Assembly: GCA_011800155.1 (NCBI GenBank)
Contig: CM022374.1
Coordinates: 434,001 to 498,000 of the forward strand
Direction of reading: 5' to 3'
DNA from: Flammulina velutipes
Lineage: Eukaryota > Basidiomycota > Agaricomycetes > Agaricales > Physalacriaceae
Length of the DNA: 64,000 nucleotides
Shown: piece by piece, positions 23,489 to 31,783 of the stretch
Layout: every line of letters starts with the position of its first letter
Position numbering within the stretch: the first letter of the stretch is position 1
Translations under genes and position numbers: made by a program
The notes under the pieces: generated by a model
The model's input: only the letters and a program-made list of their open reading frames with translations
Database searches by the model: none
Told to the model about the DNA's origin: nothing

Positions 23489-24750
23489 TCATATCAGCTT
23501 CACACCCTTCACTTGCTCCTTGAACTCCGGATGCTCTTCGAGCCACCACTGCACAAGCAATTTAAATTACACCCCCAAAGGCTGAAGCGAAATACTCACC
23601 TCAACTGTCCTCCTCACTGCTTCAGTCATATTCACTTCCTTTTCGGGATGGTAGTCCAATGCGCCACGAGCTTTATCAATGTTACACCATCTCGCGGTCG
23701 TACAGATCGCCACCCTAAACCGCGTCAACATAGCCGGCTTCCCTGTGAGCCACGCCATAACCTCCATGATGACTCCAATCAAATATGCCATGGTATATGG
23801 GATGACTTTGGGTTCAGGTAGACTCCCGCTGTCAGTACCGCGGGATTTCTGGAGGGCGCCCGTCCACAACGCACGCGGGAGGTCCCAGAAACCCCACGGC
23901 TCTCCATTGGTGATGAAGAACGCCTCTCCGGCCACAGATGCATGCTTGGGATGTGTTGGGTCAAGACGGTCTGCGGCAAGGAGGTGGGCCCGTGCAGCGT
24001 TGGTGATGAATGTCCAGTCGTACTTGGCCTTATTCGAGCCAAGTTGCGTGGTGTGCCGTCCCTCAGCGAGAATTTTGAGGAAGCCCGTGGCGGTTACGCG
24101 GTCCCGTGTTCTGACACGTAGTCAAATTCCGCAGGATGAACAAAGGAAAAGCTGTCTCTCACCCAAATAGGCCCGCGACACGCAAACTGGTCGTCTTGAG
24201 GACACCTTGTCCGTTCGCCTGGAGCACAGCCTGCTCAGCAATGGCCTTTGTCCCATTATAGTCGTCGAACGCTTGCTCTGGATAGGCCAGGGTCTCGTCA
24301 ATCCCATTTTGGTCCGTCCCGTCATACACAACGCTCGCGGTCGAAGTATACACCAGCTTCTTCACGCCATGCTCGAGCGCCGCGTCTATCACGTTCCTCA
24401 TCCCATGGACATTCACTCTGACCATCACGTCGCGTGAAACCATGCCTTGGATGGCGGAGGCTGTCTGGATGATACACGTCGCGCCAGACTAAATGTCATG
24501 GTGAAACAAATATAACAATGGATGAAAATAGAGAAAATACCTCCCGAACGGCCTTGGAGACGGAAGCCGCATTAGTTAGGTCGCCTGAAAAGACGGTCAC
24601 TCTCCCAGCCCCCCAGCGTTCGATGTCGGCGTCGCGGATTATAAGGTCGAATACAGAAACGGAGCGTTCTCCGCGTTCGAGGAGGAGGTCCACTATATGG
24701 CTGCCAAGGAATCCACAGCCGCCAATAACGAGGTAGGAGTCCGTCGACAT
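23489..24750 (-). CDS. 3-beta-HSD/Erg26-type dehydrogenase
   Basis: Four exons in phase (24541-24750, 24163-24488, 23600-24110, 23489-23548) give 368 residues. It is an extended short-chain dehydrogenase with the NAD(P) Rossmann turn 'LVIGGCGFLGSHIVD' at residues 6-20, the 'SGATCIIQTAS' strand, and the catalytic Ser/Tyr-x3-Lys in 'YTSTASVVYDG' and 'DDYNGTKAIAEQ'. A hydrophobic segment near residue 290 (PYTMAYLIGVIMEVMAWLTG) is typical of the 3-beta-hydroxysteroid dehydrogenase / sterol C-4 decarboxylase (Erg26, NSDHL) group, which sits on the ER. Length fits that group. Whether it is the ergosterol enzyme itself or a secondary-metabolism paralogue cannot be decided, because fungi usually hold several. 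A short decayed copy of its first exon lies at 12430-12620. Confidence 0.85.
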
Positions 24751-25229
24751 GATGAGACGCAAGTGAAAGAAAGGTAAAGCTTCCCAGTACGAATTTTGTT
24801 CGGAATGGCCTGGCTGGGGGAATGGAAATATCGACGCTGGTTGATACTCTCCTTATCAATGGCCGGTTAGTCTCCCGTAGACAGACAAGATCAAAGGTTT
24901 GAATCCACTAGTGGCGGTCTAGTGCAACCCGTCCTGGAGCCGGCAATTTCCGTCTTTTAGAGGAGGTTTCGCTAATTTCGCTGATCTCGTTGATTTCGCT
25001 TTGCTTGACTTCGGACTTAGGAGCGGGCCAGACGTCGCTGAAAGCGCGAACTTTGACCATACATAAAATAAACGAAAGCAAGGCTCTCATGTTCAGCATA
25101 TTTAACGGCTTCTCTGGCGGACTTCGGATACACCTGCGCTGTTACTCGATATCTAAGTAAGTATCAGTGAATCGCGTTACCTTAGCCGTACTATCCCTGG
25201 GTAGGATCAGGTAGGATCACGATTCACGA
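24751..25229. other. intergenic, left flank of the Ngaro element
   Basis: About 480 bp holding the promoter of the dehydrogenase gene. A direct repeat of 'gtaggatcag' type sits at 25201-25220 just before the transposon. A T-arm-like 'ggtttgaatcc' at 24896 has no cloverleaf around it. Confidence 0.4.
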
Positions 25230-25372
25230 TTGCAGGTCTCACAGAACGAGGGGATTGGAAGAGAGCAGCACAGCCACATATATCATCATCGTTTCCTTTT
25301 CTTCTCGCCATCATCATTTTCTCGTCTCGTTATCTCGTCGCGTCGCGTTCCCGTATATCTCATTCTTTCACG
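25230..25372 (+). repeat. Ngaro repeat A1
   Basis: Left terminal repeat, 143 bp, identical to 29810-29952. It begins at 'ttgcaggtct' after the flank 'gattcacga'. It contains a pyrimidine-rich run followed by the start of the gag leader, so it probably includes the promoter and transcription start. Confidence 0.92.
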
Positions 25373-25389
25373 TTTTGGCTTCCTCAACA

Positions 25390-26307
25390 ATGTCAACACC
25401 TACAATGGAACGGCTGGCGACGGAGCAGACGACCCAAGCCGCATCTTTGAAGACCATAATGGACCAACTTCAGAGCATAGCAGCCGCAGTGGCCGGCAGA
25501 CCAGCCACGGATCCACTGGAGATGCTTCTAGGGAGGCCCGCCAACCCTCTAGCCTTGCCACCAGGTGCTAATGGTACGTACCCTGCTATTGTTACATCCC
25601 TTCTCCACCCCCATCTTGCTGTCGACGTTATCGAATCCATAAAGACGTTCGAGTTCCCGCCGACACATCTTGGACGCCTCCTCAAGAGGACTACAGTGGA
25701 GACACCAAATGGCGGATTCCTCCTCACCAGTGGACCCAATGGAGAGATGCTTCTGGTGCCCGCGCCGGTGGTAGCTGGTGCGACGTCCCTCCTTGGTGAC
25801 GTTCCCGACGTGCTGGCATTTGCGGAAGCCTGGGCCATCTTCATGTCCGTCCTCCAGAACGAGGTCATCATTCTTCCCATCGCGCAGGCTCTCTCCCACC
25901 ACCTAGCCAATATCGTCGCACTTGCACGTCTATTCCCCTGGTCTGACGTCCTCAACTACCATGTCGCCTTCATGAACCTCAGGAAGAATGACCCGTATTT
26001 TAACCCCATCAGGTGGTTGAACAACGACCCCCACATCCATCTCCAGTTCCTCCTTACCCCCCGCCTCGCTACTCCACCAACCTCTACACCACCTGTACGT
26101 CAGACGCCCTACCATCCGGGGGGTGGTCGACCGTCTCCTACGTCGTACACGTACACTGCGCAACAGCCATGCTACGCGTATAATGGGGCGGGATGTATCC
26201 AGGGAAAGGCATGCCTGCGCAAGCATGTCTGCCAGCGATGTGCTGGAGAGCATCGTCTCCCTGACTGCTCCGTCGGGAGTGCGCCTCCTACTCAACCCCC
26301 TCAATGA
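25390..26307 (+). CDS. Ngaro gag-like protein
   Basis: 305 codons from the ATG at 25390 to TGA at 26305-26307. An N-terminal helix (TMERLATEQTTQAASLKTIM) and a central helical domain (VADVPDVLAFAEAW-like region; 'WSDVLNYHVAFM') are followed by a Pro-rich linker and a C-terminal Cys/His cluster: C-x7-C-x5-C-x3-H-x-C-x2-C-x3-H-x4-C (CYAYNGAGC ... CLRKHVCQRC ... HRLPDC). Such a CCCH-CCHC-like cluster fits the nucleic-acid-binding end of Ngaro/DIRS gag proteins. The upstream frame stays open to 25255 but the first ATG within it lies in repeat A1; the chosen start lies just past A1. It is separated from the RT frame by a single in-frame TGA. Confidence 0.8.
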   Translation: MSTPTMERLATEQTTQAASLKTIMDQLQSIAAAVAGRPATDPLEMLLGRPANPLALPPGANGTYPAIVTSLLHPHLAVDVIESIKTFEFPPTHLGRLLKRTTVETPNGGFLLTSGPNGEMLLVPAPVVAGATSLLGDVPDVLAFAEAWAIFMSVLQNEVIILPIAQALSHHLANIVALARLFPWSDVLNYHVAFMNLRKNDPYFNPIRWLNNDPHIHLQFLLTPRLATPPTSTPPVRQTPYHPGGGRPSPTSYTYTAQQPCYAYNGAGCIQGKACLRKHVCQRCAGEHRLPDCSVGSAPPTQPPQ

Positions 26308-29300
26308 GGGGTGTACGGCGCTCGCCAGCCACGCAGAGTTCAGCCGAGCTCTGATCCCAGTACTGCGCGCGCCTCACCGGATCGGCTGGATTCCCCGTTT
26401 CCCTCATTTCGCCTAAATCCTTCTGCACTTCCTTTCATAATGCCACATCATACTCCCATATCTTCCCACAATGTAGCTCGACCTCCGCCCCAGAGTGGCC
26501 CCTCTGGTGGTGTGGTACCAATGTCGGGCTGGCGAGGGGGTGAGGTTGGACCTCCCCCTTGCCATTTGGCAAGGACAGTTCACTCCCCCATACACATTGC
26601 GGATGATACTAATCTTTTGTGCCCCAGCTCAAATCTTATTACGACCAAGAGTCGCCCTAATACTTCTCTCCCGTTTGCACTCACTACACCACACTCTCTT
26701 CCGATGGCACCGGGAAAACTTGTCGCGGACGTCTGGACATCATCGCTGGAGGATTACCCGGACCGTCACTTTGCGAACTCTATCGTAGATGCTATTACTT
26801 ATGGTGTACATATTGGTGTTCGTGATAAACATGTTATTCGTCACTTTCCCACCCCACCTCCTCCTCTCCCGTCGGCTCTCGAATTCCCAGCCGCTATCGA
26901 TTCAGATATCCAGAATGAGCTTAGTGCTGGTTGTATCCAAGACATCACAGATCATCCCGAGGCAGCGCGGGCCCACCTAACCCCACTGGGCTCTGTTCCG
27001 AAGAAGTACACTTCCAAACGTCGCCGGATCCATCACCTCTCCTGGCCACGAGGGGCATCCGTCAATGATGCAATCCCGGACGAGTATGCATCCCTTGTCT
27101 ATGAATCAGTTATGCAGGCAATTGATCGCATACGGACTATGGGAAAGGGGTGTTTCCTTTACAAGGCGGATTTGGAAGCAGCCTTCCGTCACATACGAGT
27201 CCACCCCGCAGACACATGGTTCCTTGGATTTCGATGGAAGCGGCGGCTCTACCTTGATCTCTTCCTTCCTTTTGGTCTACGCTCCTCTCCCCGCATCTAT
27301 AATCTCTTTGCCGAAGCACACCATTGGATCCTTGCCAATCATCATCAATCCCTAAAGCAGATCCAACACTACCTCGATGATTGGTTCAATGTCACATCTC
27401 AAGCAGCGGGCCTGTCATATGCTCTAGCAGCACGCCAACTCTTCCACTCCATTACCTCTTCGTTGGGATTCTCCCTCACAGAGAAAAAAGAGGAGGGCCC
27501 CTGTCATGCTCTACAATTCCTTGGAATCGATTTGGACTCTAATCTCATGGTAGCAAGTCTTCCTAGCGAGAAGTCTACCCGACTCATCTCTCTCCTGGAT
27601 ACATCCCTATTGGCCCAACATGCCTCCTTTCGCCAACTTGAAATTTTGTGTGGCCACCTGGTTTTCGCGCAATCTGTCATCCCTATTGGGCGATTTTTCT
27701 CACGACGTATCCGGGACTTCATGCATTCTCTCTCTAGACTCCCTCGTTTCTTGCGTCGTCGTATACCTGCAGAGGCGCGCCGAGACCTTCTCTGGTGGCA
27801 GACATATCTTCCATATTTCAATGGCTCATTCATTATTTGGGCACCGCTTCCGCAACTCCATGTCTATACCGATGCCAGTGGGAAACTTGGTATTGGGGGA
27901 TACTGGGAGGAGACCTTTTACGCAGAGCGGTGTCCCAAGAAGCGGATGCAGTTGCCAATTCATTGGAAGGAGATGTGGGCTGTGCTACGGGCAGCCCAGC
28001 TTTGGGGGGATAACTGGAAAGACTTTGAAGTGATATTCCATATCGATAACGAGGCAATCGTTCACTGCCTGAACTCAGGATCAATCAATCATCCACCTAC
28101 ACAGGACTTATTTAGGCAACTGGCTCTTCTGGCGGCGACAGCAGGATTTTCCTTCCAAGCTCATTGGATTTCCACTCACGATAATATGATCGCTGATTCT
28201 CTTTCTCGTTTTCAGTGGCTCAAGCTAGCACAAGCCCGCCCTCTCTGGGCACTCCCTCACCGGAGTGGCTCACGGCCCACTCGCATCTCCACCCAACCGT
28301 CGCAGAGCTGCTGTGGTACGGGCTCAAGAACACTACCCGCACGGGCTACAACGGCAATGTGGCAATGTTCTGCCGGTTTGCAGTCCAAAACGGGTTTGCC
28401 AATGCCGACGGTGGAGCGCTCCCAGCCTCCGGTCCCGCGGTTCAGCTCTTCATTGCCATGCGCGCCCCGTTTGTCCAACCAGCCACTCTATCAAAGTATC
28501 TCACTAGCCTCCGTACCATCCATATTGAACATGGATGGGATACGGAACCTCTCTATTCACCCATCCTCAAACGTCTCATCCGCGGGGCTGAACGGCGCTA
28601 CGGCAACGTCAACCGTCACCCCAAACGCCCCATCACTCGTGAAATCCTCTCCGACATACTGGCACAACTTCCGGACGATCATGACGGCCGCATGTTATCC
28701 TCCGCATTTACGTTGGCATGGTCAGGCTTTATGCGATGCGGTGAGTTCACAGTCAACGGCAATGACCCCTTTGACCCCTCGGTGCACCTCACCGAGTCAG
28801 CTCTCTCGGAAGTCTCTTCTCTCTCCATGCTATGTACAGTCCCTGCCAGCAAAACGGATGTCGCCAGACGTGGCGCAGTCATTCTCATTGGAGGAGCACC
28901 CGGTACGGACACCTGTGCAATTGAGCGTTTTACCGCTTATCGTGCGGTACACCCGGCCTCATCTCCATTCTCCCCTCTTTTCACCACGTCCACCGGTACA
29001 CCGCTCACGCGGGGATATGCTCTTGCAACGCTGGATATATGCCTCTCAAAGGCAGGGTACAACGCCAGTGAGTTTAGCGGCCACAGCTTCCGACGTGGGG
29101 CAGCTCTTGCAGCAGCTGAAGCAGGATATTCACCTGAGCAGATCAAGCTACTTGGTCGATGGAAGTCAGATGCGTGGAAACTATATGTGGACCGGCCTCT
29201 CACCATGCTCCGGGACCTTAGTGCAGCGCTTCACCAGCGGCCTGTTCCCTCTATCCGGCCTCTCTCTACGCCACTTACAGTACCACGGCGCCCCCCGAGT

Positions 29301-29766
29301 ACCACTCCCCGCAGAGCCAACATTCTCCCGCCCCCTCCCTCTCAACGATTCCAGCCTGCCCCCACTCCCTCTCCCACTATCCAGCGTCAACGACAGGACA
29401 ATCTCCCTTTCCGGGCTCCAGCTCACTCATTTCGTGTCCCAGCTACTCCATCCGGTTCCTCATCCCCGTCAAACCAGCCAATTGCAATGCAACGGCCAGT
29501 TAGCCAGAACTCTACACCTGCCGCCGTACCCAAACGAAGTCGTCGCACTCCCTCCGCTGCCACACCACCACAGACACGTTCAGGCGCCGCCTCACGGCCA
29601 TGGGTTGGATGATCCATTTCTTGGGTGGCCTCCGCGTCCTCACACTTCTCCCCCACCTGTCGGTTGGTCAGTTGCGAGGACCTCCTCTTGGTGGGCTGCC
29701 GAGGCCTTCCCATTCGTAGTGGAGCGTTGCAGGCCAGAGCCGGGCCATCCGCAAACCCAAATCTAA
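26308..29766 (+). CDS. Ngaro reverse transcriptase / RNase H
   Basis: Open in the same frame as gag right after its TGA; the first ATG is at 26440. A Pro-rich leader precedes the RT domain: 'DYPDRHFANSIVDAI', 'FLYKADLEAAFRHIRVHP', 'LFLPFGLRSSPRIYNLF' and the catalytic 'QHYLDDWF' (Y-L-D-D). RNase H follows with its four acids visible in 'LHVYTDASG', 'HWKEMWAVL', 'FHIDNEAIVH' and 'IADSLSRF'. Homology ends near 28230; after that the frame stays open for 1.5 kb over the recombinase gene in another frame, up to a TAA at 29764. Either translation needs UGA read-through from gag or it restarts at 26440. Identified as DIRS/Ngaro class by the short RT-RH spacing and order. Confidence 0.85.
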   Translation, partial: GVYGARQPRRVQPSSDPSTARASPDRLDSPFPSFRLNPSALPFIMPHHTPISSHNVARPPPQSGPSGGVVPMSGWRGGEVGPPPCHLARTVHSPIHIADDTNLLCPSSNLITTKSRPNTSLPFALTTPHSLPMAPGKLVADVWTSSLEDYPDRHFANSIVDAITYGVHIGVRDKHVIRHFPTPPPPLPSALEFPAAIDSDIQNELSAGCIQDITDHPEAARAHLTPLGSVPKKYTSKRRRIHHLSWPRGASVNDAIPDEYASLVYESVMQAIDRIRTMGKGCFLYKADLEAAFRHIRVHPADTWFLGFRWKRRLYLDLFLPFGLRSSPRIYNLFAEAHHWILANHHQSLKQIQHYLDDWFNVTSQAAGLSYALAARQLFHSITSSLGFSLTEKKEEGPCHALQFLGIDLDSNLMVASLPSEKSTRLISLLDTSLLAQHASFRQLEILCGHLVFAQSVIPIGRFFSRRIRDFMHSLSRLPRFLRRRIPAEARRDLLWWQTYLPYFNGSFIIWAPLPQLHVYTDASGKLGIGGYWEETFYAERCPKKRMQLPIHWKEMWAVLRAAQLWGDNWKDFEVIFHIDNEAIVHCLNSGSINHPPTQDLFRQLALLAATAGFSFQAHWISTHDNMIADSLSRFQWLKLAQARPLWALPHRSGSRPTRISTQPSQSCCGTGSRTLPARATTAMWQCSAGLQSKTGLPMPTVERSQPPVPRFSSSLPCAPRLSNQPLYQSISLASVPSILNMDGIRNLSIHPSSNVSSAGLNGATATSTVTPNAPSLVKSSPTYWHNFRTIMTAACYPPHLRWHGQALCDAVSSQSTAMTPLTPRCTSPSQLSRKSLLSPCYVQSLPAKRMSPDVAQSFSLEEHPVRTPVQLSVLPLIVRYTRPHLHSPLFSPRPPVHRSRGDMLLQRWIYASQRQGTTPVSLAATASDVGQLLQQLKQDIHLSRSSYLVDGSQMRGNYMWTGLSPCSGTLVQRFTSGLFPLSGLSLRHLQYHGAPRVPLPAEPTFSRPLPLNDSSLPPLPLPLSSVNDRTISLSGLQLTHFVSQLLHPVPHPRQTSQLQCNGQLARTLHLPPYPNEVVALPPLPHHHRHVQAPPHGHGLDDPFLGWPPRPHTSPPPVGWSVARTSSWWAAEAFPFVVERCRPEPGHPQTQI
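28197..29612 (+). CDS. Ngaro tyrosine recombinase
   Basis: Frame open from 28197 (after TGA at 28194) to 29612. It is a phage-integrase-like tyrosine recombinase that would insert the circular element. N-terminal SAM-like helices include TRTGYNGNVAMFCRFAVQNG and LSKYLTSLRTIHIEHGWD. Catalytic residues: Arg I in 'AWSGFMRCGEF', His-x-x-Arg in 'FSGHSFRRGAALAAA', Trp in 'IKLLGRWKSDAW' and the Tyr nucleophile in 'KLYVDRP'. A Pro/Ser/Arg-rich tail of about 120 residues follows. There is no ATG before the domain; the first in-frame ATG lies inside it (VAMFCRF), so expression needs a splice, a -1 frameshift near 28200, or a non-AUG start. A strong acceptor-like 'ctcgttttcag' ends at 28215. Confidence 0.85.
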   Translation, partial: FSFSFSVAQASTSPPSLGTPSPEWLTAHSHLHPTVAELLWYGLKNTTRTGYNGNVAMFCRFAVQNGFANADGGALPASGPAVQLFIAMRAPFVQPATLSKYLTSLRTIHIEHGWDTEPLYSPILKRLIRGAERRYGNVNRHPKRPITREILSDILAQLPDDHDGRMLSSAFTLAWSGFMRCGEFTVNGNDPFDPSVHLTESALSEVSSLSMLCTVPASKTDVARRGAVILIGGAPGTDTCAIERFTAYRAVHPASSPFSPLFTTSTGTPLTRGYALATLDICLSKAGYNASEFSGHSFRRGAALAAAEAGYSPEQIKLLGRWKSDAWKLYVDRPLTMLRDLSAALHQRPVPSIRPLSTPLTVPRRPPSTTPRRANILPPPPSQRFQPAPTPSPTIQRQRQDNLPFRAPAHSFRVPATPSGSSSPSNQPIAMQRPVSQNSTPAAVPKRSRRTPSAATPPQTRSGAASRPWVG

Positions 29767-29809
29767 TATCTGAAAACATACTCACATCAGCAGCGCGACA
29801 GAACAATCC
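29693..29809 (+). repeat. Ngaro repeat B1
   Basis: 117 bp, identical to 30016-30132, starting gggctgccgaggcc and ending gaacaatcc. It overlaps the end of the RT open frame and abuts A2. Confidence 0.92.
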
Positions 29810-29952
29810 TTGCAGGTCTCACAGAACGAGGGGATTGGAAGAGAGCAGCACAGCCACATATATCATCATCGTTTCCTTTTCTTCTCGCCATCATCATTTT
29901 CTCGTCTCGTTATCTCGTCGCGTCGCGTTCCCGTATATCTCATTCTTTCACG
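29810..29952 (+). repeat. Ngaro repeat A2
   Basis: 143 bp, identical to A1 at 25230-25372, directly following B1. The B1-A2 junction serves as template for restoring the joined ends. Confidence 0.92.
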
Positions 29953-30015
29953 CCCACCCACCGTCCCCTTTTTTCTTTGCTTTTTCGCCATAGTTAGATC
30001 TATAGCACGCTTGTA

Positions 30016-30132
30016 GGGCTGCCGAGGCCTTCCCATTCGTAGTGGAGCGTTGCAGGCCAGAGCCGGGCCATCCGCAAACCCAAATCTAATATCTGAAAAC
30101 ATACTCACATCAGCAGCGCGACAGAACAATCC
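30016..30132 (+). repeat. Ngaro repeat B2
   Basis: Right terminal repeat, 117 bp, identical to B1. It is separated from A2 by 63 bp of unique pyrimidine-rich sequence. The right flank begins aggtgcttgc. Confidence 0.92.
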
Positions 30133-30881
30133 AGGTGCTTGCATGAGAATAAGCCGGCGGCTTCTTCGGCTTTCTCCATTATGGTGGCGCTTAATGGTAG
30201 CGCTGCTCAGCGCTCAGCGTTCAAAGCCTCAGCCACAAACCAAGTGAGCTTTCAACATAAATCTCATATCGCCCCCAAAAAAGTGTACCACTTATCACCC
30301 TGTCTTCAACAAAACTGTATTTGCGAAACCTTTATGGGAATATTATTTGGACTGTCCTGACATTCACGGAAAAAAACAAGAGCAATAATGGCCCGATGAA
30401 TCTTGAGAAACGATCACCGGCAGGTCTTGACTCTGGATATAATTTACGACTATGTAGAACTCTGTGATTACCTTTGCAAGTAGAACCCTCAGGCGATGGC
30501 GTAATATGGGTCATGTTGTTGAAGGTAAGGAACCCAGCGGTGAAGGTGCTTAAAATGTTGATGATTTCTATCAACGCAATTCTATACATGTCTACTCCAT
30601 GAATAGTTCAGTTCGCACTGGCGACATAAGCACTCACAATGTCGACGAGACAACCAGCGGGTAGCTACGCCATAATTAATCCCTCGTCGATTCGTCGATG
30701 TCAGGCGTTGATACCAGGCTCGGGAGCAAAGGGTTTGTCGACGGTGGTGGTGGCCGGAAGACAAGTCACAAATGCGGCTGTACAGGCTTGTCTCTCGCCA
30801 TCACTTGGTATTCTCTCATTTCGTTCTCCTTCGTTTACTCGACATATTGGGTGCGTCGCATCTATAAAGGACTTCTAGCTG
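30133..30881. other. right flank; duplicated F-box upstream DNA
   Basis: No gene. From about 30400 to 30880 the sequence is a diverged copy of 34680-35259, the region just before the intact F-box gene. Shared blocks include 'gatttctatcaac' with its surroundings, 'cataagcactcac', and the leader before the ATG. This shows that the F-box pseudogene downstream was duplicated together with its 5' flank. Confidence 0.6.
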
Positions 30882-31458
30882 ATGGATGTTCAGCTGTCTA
30901 CAGATACCACTTGTTCTCCCTGTGGCCTGCGTCCAAAGCCCATTCCATAGATCAGCCATTCCCATACACAGATCCCAGTGCCTCCTCGACGACGCGAGAT
31001 GAGCTCACATCCTTCGACCACGATGTAGAGGACGTACTACTGGACTGCGATGCAGAGATTGCGCGCGTCGAGGACATGTTACGCCTACTCAAACAAGAGC
31101 GCCAGGCCGGAGAATCATTCTTACATTTGTCTCCTCAGTTGCTACGTAAGGGAAACCTCCCAGGAAAAATCTTTGCAGGTCGCTGGAGTAGAACTTCCCA
31201 ACCTACAAAGACTTACCATACACCTGGACGCTCATTTATTGCGGGTCTGCCAGGATTCAGACATCCTCTCCCTTGTACGATCTCGTTGGACTGCTCGCAT
31301 ATTGTAGTTCCTCGGGATCAATTCTTTACGAAGGAGTGCTGCCTCTCGCGCTCCAGAATGTCCCTGCGGATGAGCTGTCGAGCTCAGTGAGTCGAGCGAT
31401 TGAGGAGTTGACTGCAGTACTTACTTTTGCAGGTCATAAAGAAGACGTCAAAACATAG
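30882..31458 (+). pseudogene. F-box gene, internally deleted copy
   Basis: Starts MDVQLSTDTTCSPCGLRPK, matching the opening of the intact F-box paralogues. A 2-base loss then breaks the frame before the I-D-Q-P-F-P-Y segment, and the coiled region 'LLDCDAEIARVEDMLRLLKQ' follows in another frame. Soon after 'ERQAGESFL' the sequence jumps to the C-terminal repeats ('VELPNLQRLTIHLDAHLL', 'RSRWTARILQ'), so the F-box itself and about 300 residues are missing. Not functional as an F-box protein. Confidence 0.8.
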
Positions 31459-31783
31459 ATCAGCCTCTCGTGCTGGTAGGAGGCCATAACATGGGTTTAC
31501 CGATGTAACTGTTTCTTTCGGTAGGGATACCTATGTGGTATACCTTCTTTGTGGTACGAGAAATCACCAAGTAACATTTAGTCGATGACTGCTTATGATC
31601 TGTCCGAAATGATCTGCAGCAGCCGAAAGATTCCGCCGAGCATCTACGTGTACGTCGTCTGTTCAGCCATCGAGAGCAACCTATGACACATCATCTTTAG
31701 CACACCAAATGTATTGAGAACATTTAAAGTGTCCAGAAAATCTGACCACTGCGCAAAGGACTCCTCAGAGTCCCCAGCACGAA
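31459..31783. other. intergenic
   Basis: About 325 bp upstream of the O-methyltransferase gene. No gene is seen; it probably contains that gene's promoter. Confidence 0.4.

Larger units (their letters stand above)
25230..30132 (+). mobile_element. Ngaro-type YR retrotransposon, apparently intact
   Basis: Complete 4.9-kb element with the split direct repeat order A1-ORFs-B1-A2-B2. A1 (25230-25372) equals A2 (29810-29952) over 143 bp; B1 (29693-29809) equals B2 (30016-30132) over 117 bp. No target-site duplication is seen, as expected for tyrosine-recombinase insertion. It encodes a gag-like protein, a DIRS-class reverse transcriptase with RNase H, and a phage-type tyrosine recombinase. All three frames are open and catalytic residues are present. 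The internal B1-A2 junction gives the sequence expected of joined ends, as needed for the circular DNA intermediate. Identical repeats and open frames point to recent insertion. The element lacks the methyltransferase-like domain usual in true DIRS, which favours Ngaro. Confidence 0.9.

Noticed and set aside
24880..24930. T-arm-like 'ggtttgaatcc' suggesting a tRNA gene
   Set aside because: No matching A-box, acceptor stem or anticodon arm around it on either strand.
24908..25099. 63-codon minus-strand ORF with a hydrophobic start (MRALLSFILCMVKVRA) that could be a small secreted protein
   Set aside because: Short, low complexity (EINEISEISETS) and without family support; kept out of the gene list.
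25230..30132. Interpretation as an LTR retrotransposon
   Set aside because: The repeats are split (A1...B1A2B2), and there is a tyrosine recombinase in place of a DDE integrase and no aspartic protease.
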